Assembly: GCA_945882615.1 (NCBI GenBank)
Contig: CAMCWK010000029.1
Span: forward strand, 1-38,475
Source of the DNA: Rhizobium sp. Q54
GTDB lineage: Bacteria > Pseudomonadota > Alphaproteobacteria > Micropepsales > Micropepsaceae
DNA: 38,475 bases
Reading direction: 5' to 3'
Of this stretch, positions 23,822 through 30,088 are shown piece by piece (the first letter of the stretch is position 1; every line of letters starts with the position of its first letter). The notes beneath the pieces are model-generated. The model worked only from the letters and a program-made list of their open reading frames with translations. It was not told where the DNA came from and ran no database searches. A program made the position numbers and the translations under genes.

Positions 23822-23899
23822 GAATGTCTGCTTCCCCCAAAAGCGGTCATTCGACCCCGGCCTGCCCAATGTCCGCTTTGCGCCAGAAGGGGACATTCT
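23822..23899. repeat. GTCCGC hairpin repeat, doublet
   Basis: Two hairpins, 23822-23853 (GTCTGCTT / AAGCGGTC) and 23868-23899 (GTCCGCTT / AAGGGGAC), 46 bp apart. Both are degenerate in one arm. The spacer contains CCCGGCCTGCCC. Confidence 0.8.
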
Positions 23900-24040
23900 G
23901 AGGACTGGGAAGCAGCATAGTTGCCCACCAGAACTTTAACCTCCCTCTGCCAATATGATCCCACAGAGCCTCGGATTCCTTCGGGCCTGTATTGATGACT
24001 GACCCGGCAGTGGGGGCACTACTGCCGGGTCGCTTTTTTC
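23900..24040 (+). ncRNA. Candidate small RNA ending at an orphan terminator
   Basis: The stretch ends in GACCCGGCAGT / ACTGCCGGGTC (24001-24011 / 24021-24031) plus CGCTTTTTT. No plus-strand gene precedes it for more than 1 kb. The 5' end shown is a guess bounded by the repeat doublet. Only the terminator itself is certain; the RNA is an inference. Confidence 0.35.
24001..24040 (+). terminator. Orphan strong terminator
   Basis: An 11-bp perfect stem GACCCGGCAGT / ACTGCCGGGTC with a GC-rich loop and a CGCTTTTTT tail. No upstream plus-strand gene. Confidence 0.88.
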
Positions 24041-24050
24041 CGCAGCCCCC

Positions 24051-24126
24051 ATGTCCGCTTTACCCGTAAGCGGTCATTCGTTTCCGACCCGCCCAATGTC
24101 CGCTTTGCGCCAAAAGCGGACATTCG
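24051..24126. repeat. GTCCGC hairpin repeat, doublet
   Basis: Hairpins 24051-24080 (centre TACCCG) and 24095-24126 (GTCCGCTTT-GCGCCA-AAAGCGGAC, the consensus form), 44 bp apart. Confidence 0.88.
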
Positions 24127-24147
24127 CCGCCGCTGATGGGCAGCGCA

Positions 24148-25737
24148 TCAATGCGCAGGGGCGAAGGCGCCGTCTGCTGCGGCCGCCGCTTCCAATGAAG
24201 GCAGATAATTCGGGGCCTTGCGCGCATGGGTGGCCTGCTCAAAGGCATGGCCCAGCGCCAGCATGGCCGCATCCGACCAGGCGGGCCCGATAAAGGACAG
24301 GCCCACCGGCAGGCCATGATCGTAGCCCATGGGCACGGTCAGGTGCGGATAGCCTGCTTCCGACGGAAGGCTGGCGGAATCGGGGCTGCCATAACCAGCG
24401 CTGCGGATGGAGTCGGTCAGGAAGGCCGGTCCCTGTGTGGGACGGATCACGGCATCCAGGTGATAGCGCGTGAACAAATCATCCAGCGCCGCGGTGGTCA
24501 GGCTTTTCAGTTCGTCACGGGCGTGGACATAGATCGGATCGTTGAGATCGCCCCGCGCCTGGGACTCGATCAAGATGTTCTGGCCGAACAAGGCAGTTTC
24601 CCGTGGGCTTGCGGCATTGAAGGCGATCAGGTCGGACAGGCTGCGGACCGTGCCGGTGGGCGTGCTGGCAAGATAGGCGTTCAGATTGCTCTTGAACTCA
24701 TATTGCAGGACCAGATGCTCATCGTCGGAAACAGGCGGGGCCACGAAATCCTTGATCGTGACGATCTGGGCGCCCTGCGCCGTCAAGGCGGCCAGCGCCT
24801 CGCCCAACCGCGTTTCGGTCTGCGCCGGCAGCGCGCCGGGCGACGGCAGCAACACCCCCAGCCTCTTTCCACGGAGCGATGCACCGGACAGCGCCGCGAA
24901 ATCGGATTTTTTCGCGTTCGCGTCCTTGGTGACCGCATCGGCTGCGTCGCTGCCCGCGATGGCATTCAGCACCAAGGCGGCATCGGCGACGCTGCGCGCC
25001 ATCGGCCCGGCGGTATCCTGGCTATGAGAAATCGGCACAACATAGGTGCGCGACACCAAACCCACGGTCGGCTTGAAGGACACGATACCGTTGAAGGAGC
25101 CCGGGCAGACCAGCGAGCCATTGGTTTCTGTGCCGATGGCGGCGGCGGCCAGACTTGCCGCAACCGCCGCGCCACTGCCGGAGGAAGAGCCGCAGGCGTT
25201 ACGGTTCAGCACATAGGGATTCTTCACCAGCCCGCCCACGCCCGACCAGCCCCAGATGGAATTGGAGGAGCGGAAATTCGCCCATTCGCTCAAATTGGTC
25301 TTGCCCAGGATTACCGCGCCCGCCGCCCGCAGCCGCGCCACCAGCGGCGCATCGCGGTGGGTGACATTGCCCGCCAGGGCCAGCGACCCGGCGGTGGTGG
25401 GCATGGGATCGGCGGTCTCGATATTGTCCTTCACCAGGATGGGAATGCCGTGCAGCGGCCCGCGCGCGCCCCTGATCTTGCGTTCGGCGTCCAGCGCTGC
25501 TGCGTCGGCGAAGGCATTGGGATTTACGGCGATTACGGCGCCAAGCCGCGGCCCGGCGCTGTCCAGCGCGTCAATGCGGGCGATATAGGCCCGCACCAGC
25601 TCGGCGGAGCTGACCCGGCCCGCCGCCATGTCGGCCTGCAGGGTGGCGATATCCTTTTCCGCGACTTGGTATCGCGCGGCATGGGCAGCGGCGATTCCCA
25701 AGACCAGGCCCAGCAACGCGATTGATAAAGCACGCAT
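24148..25737 (-). CDS. Exported amidase-signature-family hydrolase
   Basis: A 529-residue protein with a signal peptide at 1-21 (ending AHAARYQ). The amidase signature domain covers the rest. LHGIPILVKDNIET holds the catalytic Lys, and NRNACGSSSGSGAAVAASLAAA holds the cis-Ser. GTETNGSLVCPGSFNGIVSFKPT holds the nucleophile Ser, so the Ser-cisSer-Lys triad is complete. ISHSQDTAGPMARSVADAA and the C-terminal EAGYPHLTVPMGY are further family blocks. It hydrolyses an amide bond, probably in the periplasm; the substrate is unknown. It is high-GC like the core genome although it lies among AT-richer accessory sequence, flanked on both sides by hairpin doublets. Confidence 0.92.
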   Translation of the reverse strand: MRALSIALLGLVLGIAAAHAARYQVAEKDIATLQADMAAGRVSSAELVRAYIARIDALDSAGPRLGAVIAVNPNAFADAAALDAERKIRGARGPLHGIPILVKDNIETADPMPTTAGSLALAGNVTHRDAPLVARLRAAGAVILGKTNLSEWANFRSSNSIWGWSGVGGLVKNPYVLNRNACGSSSGSGAAVAASLAAAAIGTETNGSLVCPGSFNGIVSFKPTVGLVSRTYVVPISHSQDTAGPMARSVADAALVLNAIAGSDAADAVTKDANAKKSDFAALSGASLRGKRLGVLLPSPGALPAQTETRLGEALAALTAQGAQIVTIKDFVAPPVSDDEHLVLQYEFKSNLNAYLASTPTGTVRSLSDLIAFNAASPRETALFGQNILIESQARGDLNDPIYVHARDELKSLTTAALDDLFTRYHLDAVIRPTQGPAFLTDSIRSAGYGSPDSASLPSEAGYPHLTVPMGYDHGLPVGLSFIGPAWSDAAMLALGHAFEQATHARKAPNYLPSLEAAAAADGAFAPAH

Positions 25738-25799
25738 TGATGCCCCCTCTTTTGATCACAGTGGAGCGAGGCCCCAAACCAAAGTCAAACATGTCTCTC

Positions 25800-25876
25800 A
25801 ATGTCCGCTTTATCCGAAAGCGGTCATTCCCGCCCGGTCTGCCGAATGGCTGTTTTGCGCCAAAAGCGGACATTCG
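25800..25876. repeat. GTCCGC hairpin repeat, doublet
   Basis: Hairpins 25800-25830 (GTCCGCTTT / AAAGCGGTC) and 25844-25876 (left arm decayed to GGCTGTTTT, right arm AAAAGCGGACATTC intact), 44 bp apart. It lies upstream of the amidase. Confidence 0.85.
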
Positions 25877-25951
25877 GTGTGATCGATGACTTGGGGTCGA
25901 ATTACCTTTGGCCAACCAGCTCGCGGTTGGAGCGGGCGGAGGTAACGCCCT

Positions 25952-26224
25952 CTACTCCGCTACAGGAGAGGTGAACCTAAGACCCAGCTCTCCTTCGCCA
26001 TACCTAGTTGTGACGGCCTTAATGCTCAGTCCGCCCCTAAGGAACAATACGACCTCAGTACCTGACGGGGGGATGGCGTCACAAGTTATCTTCGCTCCAG
26101 TGGCCGATATGTTTACCACGGCGCAGGGAAGGTCCATATTTTCAATAGGGATAAATAGTCGGGCCTCTTCGTTGATAATCCGACGAGGTGATTCGCGGCG
26201 CTCTTTATCGTAGGGAGTGGGCAT
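25952..26224 (-). CDS. PilZ domain protein (probable c-di-GMP receptor)
   Basis: A 90-residue single-domain protein. The two c-di-GMP-contacting motifs of PilZ are visible: RxxxR at Arg10-Glu-Ser-Pro-Arg14 (with a second Arg at 15) and [DN]xSxxG at Asn38-Ile-Ser40-Ala-Thr-Gly43. The strand pattern CAVVNISATGAKITCDA, PPSGTEVVLFL and GELGLRFTSP is typical. Such small PilZ proteins bind cyclic di-GMP and act on motility, polysaccharide synthesis or transcription; the partner is unknown. The start at 26224 has GGGATGTCTG upstream. It is a single gene of moderate GC. Confidence 0.85.
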   Translation of the reverse strand: MPTPYDKERRESPRRIINEEARLFIPIENMDLPCAVVNISATGAKITCDAIPPSGTEVVLFLRGGLSIKAVTTRYGEGELGLRFTSPVAE

Positions 26225-26337
26225 CAGACATCCCAGTTCGGGTAGAAACTCTCTCTAGGCTAACACTTTAATACGAGACTATCGAGCCCAACCTCACGAG
26301 CGAATGAAGGGCGGGCTAACTCTGCGGGAGCAGAAAG

Positions 26338-26556
26338 ATGTCAAGGCGCAAGCCGCAAGTCAGTAACCTCGCAATTTGGCAGTCAGCGAAGCAGCTATTG
26401 GATTGCTACAACGAAACGGCCCTCAAAGAGGCAGTGAACCGCGTAGAAGAGGCGCGGAAAGTTGGCGACGCAGAAACAGAGGCCGTGTGGGTACGCGTTG
26501 CGCAAGCAGTTTCAGAGTTGCAAAGAATAAAACCGGATGAGGGATCGCTGCAGTAA
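26338..26556 (+). CDS. Small conserved alphaproteobacterial protein, unknown function
   Basis: A 72-residue soluble protein, probably all helical. The IWQSAKQLLDCYNETALKEA, AVWVRVAQAVSELQRIKP pattern belongs to a small orphan family that I recall from rhizobial-type genomes, often ending ELQRxKP. It has no named function. GGGAG lies at good distance before the ATG. Flanks are non-coding with hairpin repeats. Confidence 0.68.
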   Translation: MSRRKPQVSNLAIWQSAKQLLDCYNETALKEAVNRVEEARKVGDAETEAVWVRVAQAVSELQRIKPDEGSLQ

Positions 26557-26587
26557 CTATCCCTCCTTAACGCGCTAAAAACAGGCG

Positions 26588-26619
26588 GTATGTCCGCTTT
26601 GCGCCAGAAGCGGACGTTA
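26588..26619. repeat. GTCCGC hairpin repeat, single
   Basis: GTCCGCTTT-GCGCCAG-AAGCGGAC; one hairpin, close to consensus. Confidence 0.85.
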
Positions 26620-26775
26620 TATGGTCAGATCATCGCCGTGGCATTGGTGGAGTCCAATTGGGGCGGTAATCACGCCAATCGCGCCGAGCAGCCCAGCGAA
26701 CTTGAGCCACCTGCTGGTGTCCAAACTATTATCGCTGTTCCGGACTTGTTCATTATCAGTTCGGGGTGGGTTCAC
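26617..26775 (-). CDS. Possible tiny membrane protein (52 residues)
   Basis: A frame from GTG at 26775 encodes a polar N-terminus (NEQVRNSDNSLDTSRWLK) and one hydrophobic helix (FAGLLGAIGVITAPIGL), ending HQCHGDDLTI. The stop lies in the arm of the adjacent hairpin repeat. No Shine-Dalgarno is visible, and an ATG start is lacking. The composition is more protein-like than the overlapping frames, but this may be a decayed gene or chance. Confidence 0.3.
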   Translation of the reverse strand: MNPPRTDNEQVRNSDNSLDTSRWLKFAGLLGAIGVITAPIGLHQCHGDDLTI

Positions 26776-27143
26776 GGTGCCAGCAGCAGACTGCAAAAAA
26801 CTTCATTCCCAATAATATCAGCGGTCACCGTGTTTTGGGTCCGAAGGGCTCACTCAACCAATCGCCGCGCTCGTGCGGCTGCAGTGGTTCTCTAGGTCGA
26901 GTTTGAACGGCCCGGCAGTGCCCCCACCGCCGGGCCAGGCTAGAAATGCAGCGCCCGAAGGTAGGATTGAGGCGCTACGCGATGAAGATCGCAGACGCGG
27001 AGTTAATGTTCCGTTGTAATTGGACAGGCCCCATTCCGAACGACGCTGCAGCCATGGGCAGCGGCCACGCGCAGCCTCAGATACCAGCGTAAGTCTGATT
27101 ATCCGCTTTGGGTCAGGGGCAGCCCTTCCGCCCTGGTGAGCCC

Positions 27144-27175
27144 AATGTCCGCTTTGCGCCAAAAGCGGTCATTCG
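27144..27175. repeat. GTCCGC hairpin repeat, single
   Basis: AATGTCCGCTTTGCGCC then AAAAGCGGTCATTC; one mismatch between the arms. Confidence 0.87.
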
Positions 27176-27249
27176 CTTCTAAGGCCTTGCGCGCTGCGGA
27201 TCGGCATTCAAAACAGGCACTAGCCGGAACACAAAATGGTCATTCACGG

Positions 27250-27366
27250 TTGATTAATTAATAATGACTAGGCTGTGCCCAGTGGCCCTCTCCGGCTGCT
27301 GGTGGAAAGTGTAAAAATAAGAAGATGATGAAAAGCCCAGCGGCAAGCCACCGCTGGGTTTTTTTC
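27250..27366 (+). ncRNA. Candidate small RNA ending at an orphan terminator
   Basis: An AT-rich patch (GATTAATTAATAATGAC, 27250-27266) that could hold a promoter precedes ~90 nt without a coding frame, then the terminator at 27334-27366. No plus-strand gene precedes it. The RNA is inferred from the terminator; its start is uncertain. Confidence 0.35.
27334..27366 (+). terminator. Orphan strong terminator
   Basis: CCCAGCGG (27336-27343) pairs with CCGCTGGG (27351-27358), followed by seven T. Confidence 0.88.
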
Positions 27367-27452
27367 CATTTTTAGCGCCTTAACATGCCGCTATTAGCAG
27401 CCGCCAAAATCAACCGATGCATCAGGGCACTAAAAGACGCAAACCAGTGGCG

Positions 27453-27483
27453 GAATGTCCGCTTTTCTCAGGAGCGGCCATTC
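27453..27483. repeat. GTCCGC hairpin repeat, single, degenerate
   Basis: GAATGTCCGCTTTTCTCAGG then AGCGGCCATTC. It overlaps the very end of the minus-strand Hpt-like gene. Confidence 0.7.
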
Positions 27484-27976
27484 ACACAGAACTCCGGGGT
27501 GCCATAACCGGCAACGCGTCAACCGCCCGAGTGAGGTGCGAGGAGAGCATCTCTTGCGTTTTCTCGTCACCGGCACGGCCATTAGCAATAAGGCTGAGAG
27601 CACTGATGTGAGAACGTATTGCTTCCGGCATACGGGGATCGGCGGTGTCGCGCTCCTGTAATAGTACTTCAAATGATTTGCAGAATGTGTTTGCGCCCTT
27701 GCTCTGTGCGAGCGCACTACTTCCCCGTATATCGCGCACGATGGTAAAAAAATTTCGCCATTCCGCGTCTTCGCAATTATTCTGCATGAGGCGGGGTAGC
27801 AAGTCTTCCAGGCAACTGATGCGCTGGCGAAGAAAGTCATTAAAGCTTTCTTGGACCCGCTCTGACGCACGCTCTCCCATCGCGACCAGCTGCGTGATCG
27901 GCAACGCATTCGGCCCAGAAATCCGTTTCCTGAGCGATGATCCAACTCTTTTCGGATCGGAGATCAAACCGCCCAT
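27482..27976 (-). CDS. Hpt-like phosphotransfer protein lacking the usual histidine
   Basis: A 164-residue helical protein. The segment WRNFFTIVRDIRGSSALAQSKG aligns with the phosphorylation helix of the Hpt-like proteins that accompany single receivers in Alphaproteobacteria (normally I-A-H-D-[IL]-[KR]-G). Here the phosphorylated His is replaced by Arg81. The C-terminal PEAIRSHISALSLIANGRAGDEKT also fits that family (a helix with IxxHxxAL). It could be an inactive decoy or scaffold, or I have mis-aligned the helix. It starts 13 bp inside the end of the response regulator gene, so the two are co-translated. Start 27976. Confidence 0.6.
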   Translation of the reverse strand: MGGLISDPKRVGSSLRKRISGPNALPITQLVAMGERASERVQESFNDFLRQRISCLEDLLPRLMQNNCEDAEWRNFFTIVRDIRGSSALAQSKGANTFCKSFEVLLQERDTADPRMPEAIRSHISALSLIANGRAGDEKTQEMLSSHLTRAVDALPVMAPRSSV

Positions 27977-28404
27977 GACTGCTGCCTATCGGCATCTTCT
28001 TCGTCGGCTAGGATTACCTTTAGCAAGTGATTCATCAGGGTGCCTGCCGAGAAGGGCTTAACAATGTAACTGTCCGCGCCCTCGCCCATTGCGGTCGAGA
28101 CATCGTCGGCACCATTGTGCCCGGTCAGCATGATGAAAGGAATCCGAGAAAGCCTACTGGAGGTGTCGAGCCGAAGCTTGCGTAAGACCGACAGCCCGTC
28201 CACCGGATACATCTGCCAATCACAGATGATCAGGTCGGGGTACTGAATTTCCATGCGCGCAAAAGCTTGCTCAGCAGATTCTGCAAAATATACTTTGGTA
28301 GCACCAAAACAAAGGAGCATTTCCTTCAATAAGCGGCGCACAAACTCGCTGTCGTCGACAACCAAGATGCTGATCTGCGAAAAATCCGCTTTTGATAAAG
28401 TCAC
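27964..28404 (-). CDS. Single-domain response regulator (CheY-like)
   Basis: A 146-residue receiver domain without an output domain. The acidic pocket is Asp17-Asp18 (ILVVDDSEF), the phosphoacceptor is Asp62 (LIICDWQMYPVDG), and the switch residues are Thr94 (IMLTGHNG) and Lys116 (YIVKPFSA). It is complete. It would pass or accept phosphate from a kinase or Hpt protein; the overlapping downstream gene encodes an Hpt-like protein whose His is missing, so its real partner may be elsewhere (the HWE kinase at 7349-8347 is one possibility in the window). A perfect 18-bp inverted repeat lies about 80 bp upstream of its start. Confidence 0.93.
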   Translation of the reverse strand: MTLSKADFSQISILVVDDSEFVRRLLKEMLLCFGATKVYFAESAEQAFARMEIQYPDLIICDWQMYPVDGLSVLRKLRLDTSSRLSRIPFIMLTGHNGADDVSTAMGEGADSYIVKPFSAGTLMNHLLKVILADEEDADRQQSWAV

Positions 28405-28480
28405 CTGGCGACCTGTGCCAAGCCAGCCGAGGCGATTGGATTACAAGTGTGCAAGTGCGCCCCCCGTCATTTATCAATTA

Positions 28481-28519
28481 ACATCGAAGAGATCGGGGCT
28501 ACCCCGATCTCTTCGATGT
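28481..28519. repeat. Perfect 18-bp inverted repeat with 3-bp loop
   Basis: The arm 28481-28498 (ACATCGAAGAGATCGGGG) is exactly complementary to 28502-28519; the loop is CTA. No U-tract on either strand. It lies upstream of the response regulator gene and is unlike the GTCCGC hairpins. Confidence 0.92.
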
Positions 28520-28643
28520 TCGAATTCCGGTAGGGTGTTTACACCAGAACCCGAATTGTCGCAATTTGTCGCCTAAAAGTGAACCAACCGAAAAAATGTT
28601 GTGCTCTGCGACCGGAATTGGCCGAATTGTGGAATATCGCCCT

Positions 28644-28720
28644 GAACGTCCGCTTTGGGTCAAAAGCGGACATTCGTCCCGAGGCTGCCAATGACTGCTT
28701 TTGACCCAAAGCGGACATTG
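28644..28720. repeat. GTCCGC hairpin repeat, doublet
   Basis: Hairpins 28644-28676 (centre GGGTCA) and 28690-28720 (GACTGCTTTTGACCCAAAGCGG), 46 bp apart. The spacer CCCGAGGCTGCC resembles the other doublets. Confidence 0.88.
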
Positions 28721-28784
28721 GGACCTGAGCCTTTCGCGCGTCAATCTTGTGCCGGAGAGTTGACCAGTAGGGTAGCTGCAGGCC

Positions 28785-29201
28785 CTACCCTTCTCGGTTG
28801 CGGAAATTGTCAAAAGCGAACGGCCCGGGGCCCATTCCAACCAGAAGTAAGAGACCTCCGCAGATCGCGATATCGCGGGTAAAAAGCGCAAACTCCGCTG
28901 CGCGTTGGGGGCCGATATTCAGATGCCAAAAGTCGTGCATGGTAACCGTGGAAATAAGTGAGACCGCAAATAGGGTCACTGCGCCATGGCGTGCGTGATA
29001 TCCGATAAAAAGTAACATGCAGCTGATAAGGATGAGAAAGAAAACGACTAAAAGAATTAGAGGCGCGACAGGCACGCCCTTGGAGGTCATGGCCTGCACC
29101 GTCGGTGACCAGTTCTCAACTATATTTGTCGCGGCGAGCCCATAAAAAAATACAATCGCGCAGCGCCCCAAGAAGGGCGATATTACTTCTGAAATTGCCA
29201 T
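28785..29201 (-). CDS. DoxX family membrane protein
   Basis: A 138-residue polytopic protein of the DoxX group: FLGRCAIVFFYGLAATNIVE, then MTSKGVPVAPLILLVVFFL, GYHARHGAVTLFAVSLIS, the conserved MHDFWH, and TRDIAICGGLLLLVGMGPGP. About four membrane helices. DoxX-type proteins are linked to redox/thiol stress or quinone chemistry at the inner membrane; the exact reaction is unknown. I start at the ATG at 29201 because GGGGGAACC lies before it; a longer frame to 29228 is less likely. Confidence 0.85.
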   Translation of the reverse strand: MAISEVISPFLGRCAIVFFYGLAATNIVENWSPTVQAMTSKGVPVAPLILLVVFFLILISCMLLFIGYHARHGAVTLFAVSLISTVTMHDFWHLNIGPQRAAEFALFTRDIAICGGLLLLVGMGPGPFAFDNFRNREG

Positions 29202-29314
29202 TGGTTCCCCCGCCATACCAATTCGCACTTCGGATCACGAGGTGAGGGCCTGGCCGTCCATGTAACGCTCAGGATGAAAAATAGTACCAGTTGGTATGCG
29301 CTTCTGACGCAAGT

Positions 29315-29347
29315 GGACGTCCGGTCCTGACCCAAAGCGGACATTCG
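29315..29347. repeat. GTCCGC hairpin repeat, single, degenerate
   Basis: GGACGTCCGGTCCTGACCC then AAAGCGGACATTC; left arm partly lost. Confidence 0.7.
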
Positions 29348-29394
29348 GTTCTTATTGTGGACACGGTTCCAGAATATACCTGAGTAGCTGCCTC

Positions 29395-29505
29395 TCAGGC
29401 TTCCGCCCGAAGGACCACACCGCACCACAATTCCGCCGTATGCCGGTCCACAAGCTGCTTGGTCTGTTGGATTGCCTCGTCATCGCCGCGCAATGCAACG
29501 CAATT
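29395..29505 (-). pseudogene. Fragment of a small alphaproteobacterial protein gene
   Basis: The frame NCVALRGDDEAIQQTKQLVD, then RHTAELWCGVVLRAEA, matches the C-terminal part of a widespread tiny protein family (pattern DDEAAI-x-x-x-KQLVDGHDVELW). A stop lies directly before the first residue and no start codon is available, so the N-terminal half is lost or frameshifted. Identification is from memory of the pattern. Confidence 0.4.
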
Positions 29506-29538
29506 CTAGCAGGTGCAAAGGAATAGAATGACCAGCCG

Positions 29539-29898
29539 TTACTCAGCGGCGATGGAAAAGGCTGAACTGACTTCAGACTGGGAGTTTCTAGGCTGAAACG
29601 CGAGCGCTGCTGTGTCCCGCATTTGTAAGTCTTCGAGTTTCCTCATCATCAGACGGTCAGCAATCGAGAGAGGCGCGCAGCGGTCAATAAACTCGGCATG
29701 TTGGCCTGCCCGACTCATAGTGTCCGCTATTTCGCGCGCCGTGGCCAAGGAAACGCTGCAGGCGATGACCGTGCGGGGACCGTTCGCTGTATCGAATCGA
29801 AGTAGCAGGTTCATTGGGGCGTCTGGCGATGTGCTGCGCTCCACTTCTAACAACTCCTGCTTTTCGTCAGCGGGTCGAGGCTTGCCAAGCATATCCAT
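29539..29898 (-). CDS. Hypothetical protein, ~119 residues
   Basis: No family recognised. The soluble protein has an N-terminal part (MDMLGKPRPADEKQELLEVE), then a strand-helix core that reads like a complete small domain: PMNLLLRFDTANGPRTVIACSVSLATAREIADTMSRAG. A middle with FIDRCAPLSIADRLMMRKLED and a low-complexity Ser/Ala C-terminus follow. CCGGGGGACTTC before the ATG at 29898 gives a good ribosome site; the frame extends six residues further to 29916. Moderate GC. It lies in the accessory-like region with no close neighbours. Confidence 0.62.
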   Translation of the reverse strand: MDMLGKPRPADEKQELLEVERSTSPDAPMNLLLRFDTANGPRTVIACSVSLATAREIADTMSRAGQHAEFIDRCAPLSIADRLMMRKLEDLQMRDTAALAFQPRNSQSEVSSAFSIAAE

Positions 29899-30020
29899 GA
29901 AGTCCCCCGGGGTCATCCTGGATTATAACGCTATACGATGGATTTGGTGCCAACGCGGAGCCGGCGCACCGGCAGGGGTGTGAGGCCTCGTGGCCTATCA
30001 AGCCTTATAATAACGCTTGC

Positions 30021-30052
30021 GAATGATTGCTTTTGACTCAAAGCGGACATTG
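30021..30052. repeat. GTCCGC hairpin repeat, single
   Basis: GATTGCTTTTGACTC then AAAGCGGACATTG; left arm diverged. It lies just after the autotransporter stop on the minus strand. Confidence 0.75.
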
Positions 30053-30088
30053 ATCCCTCGTCCAATCGAGATAGCGGGTGCAGAATAA

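Larger units (their letters stand above)
23740..24147. other. Non-coding stretch with two repeat doublets and one orphan terminator
   Basis: Over 400 bp between integrase and amidase hold no credible coding frame. Contents are the repeat doublets at 23822-23899 and 24051-24126 and the strong plus-strand terminator at 24001-24040. A plus-strand transcript would have no coding gene in front of that terminator. Confidence 0.7.
26776..27481. other. Gene-poor stretch
   Basis: About 700 bp with no credible coding frame. It holds a GC-rich hairpin near 26908-26938 (GGCCCGGC / GCCGGGCC, no U-tract), the repeat at 27144-27175, a terminator at 27334-27366 with a possible small RNA before it, and the repeat at 27453-27483. 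Confidence 0.6.

Noticed and set aside
24226-25725. 499-residue open frame on the plus strand
   Set aside because: It mirrors the amidase gene over its whole length; composition (Arg, Gln, His, Gly) is that of an antisense shadow, while the amidase has all catalytic motifs.
26590-26895. Plus-strand frame beginning MSALRQKRT (also similar frames at 24051, 33559 minus, 25915 minus, 36590 minus)
   Set aside because: The common N-termini are translations of the GTCCGC hairpin repeat, not a protein family; downstream parts are unrelated to each other.
23822-28720. Possible CRISPR array from regularly recurring ~30-bp palindromic units
   Set aside because: Units are hairpins spread over kilobases, at most two together with a conserved 13-16-bp spacer; no spacer diversity and no cas genes.
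29202-29314. Possible gene upstream of DoxX
   Set aside because: Frames are short, without start signals or protein-like composition.
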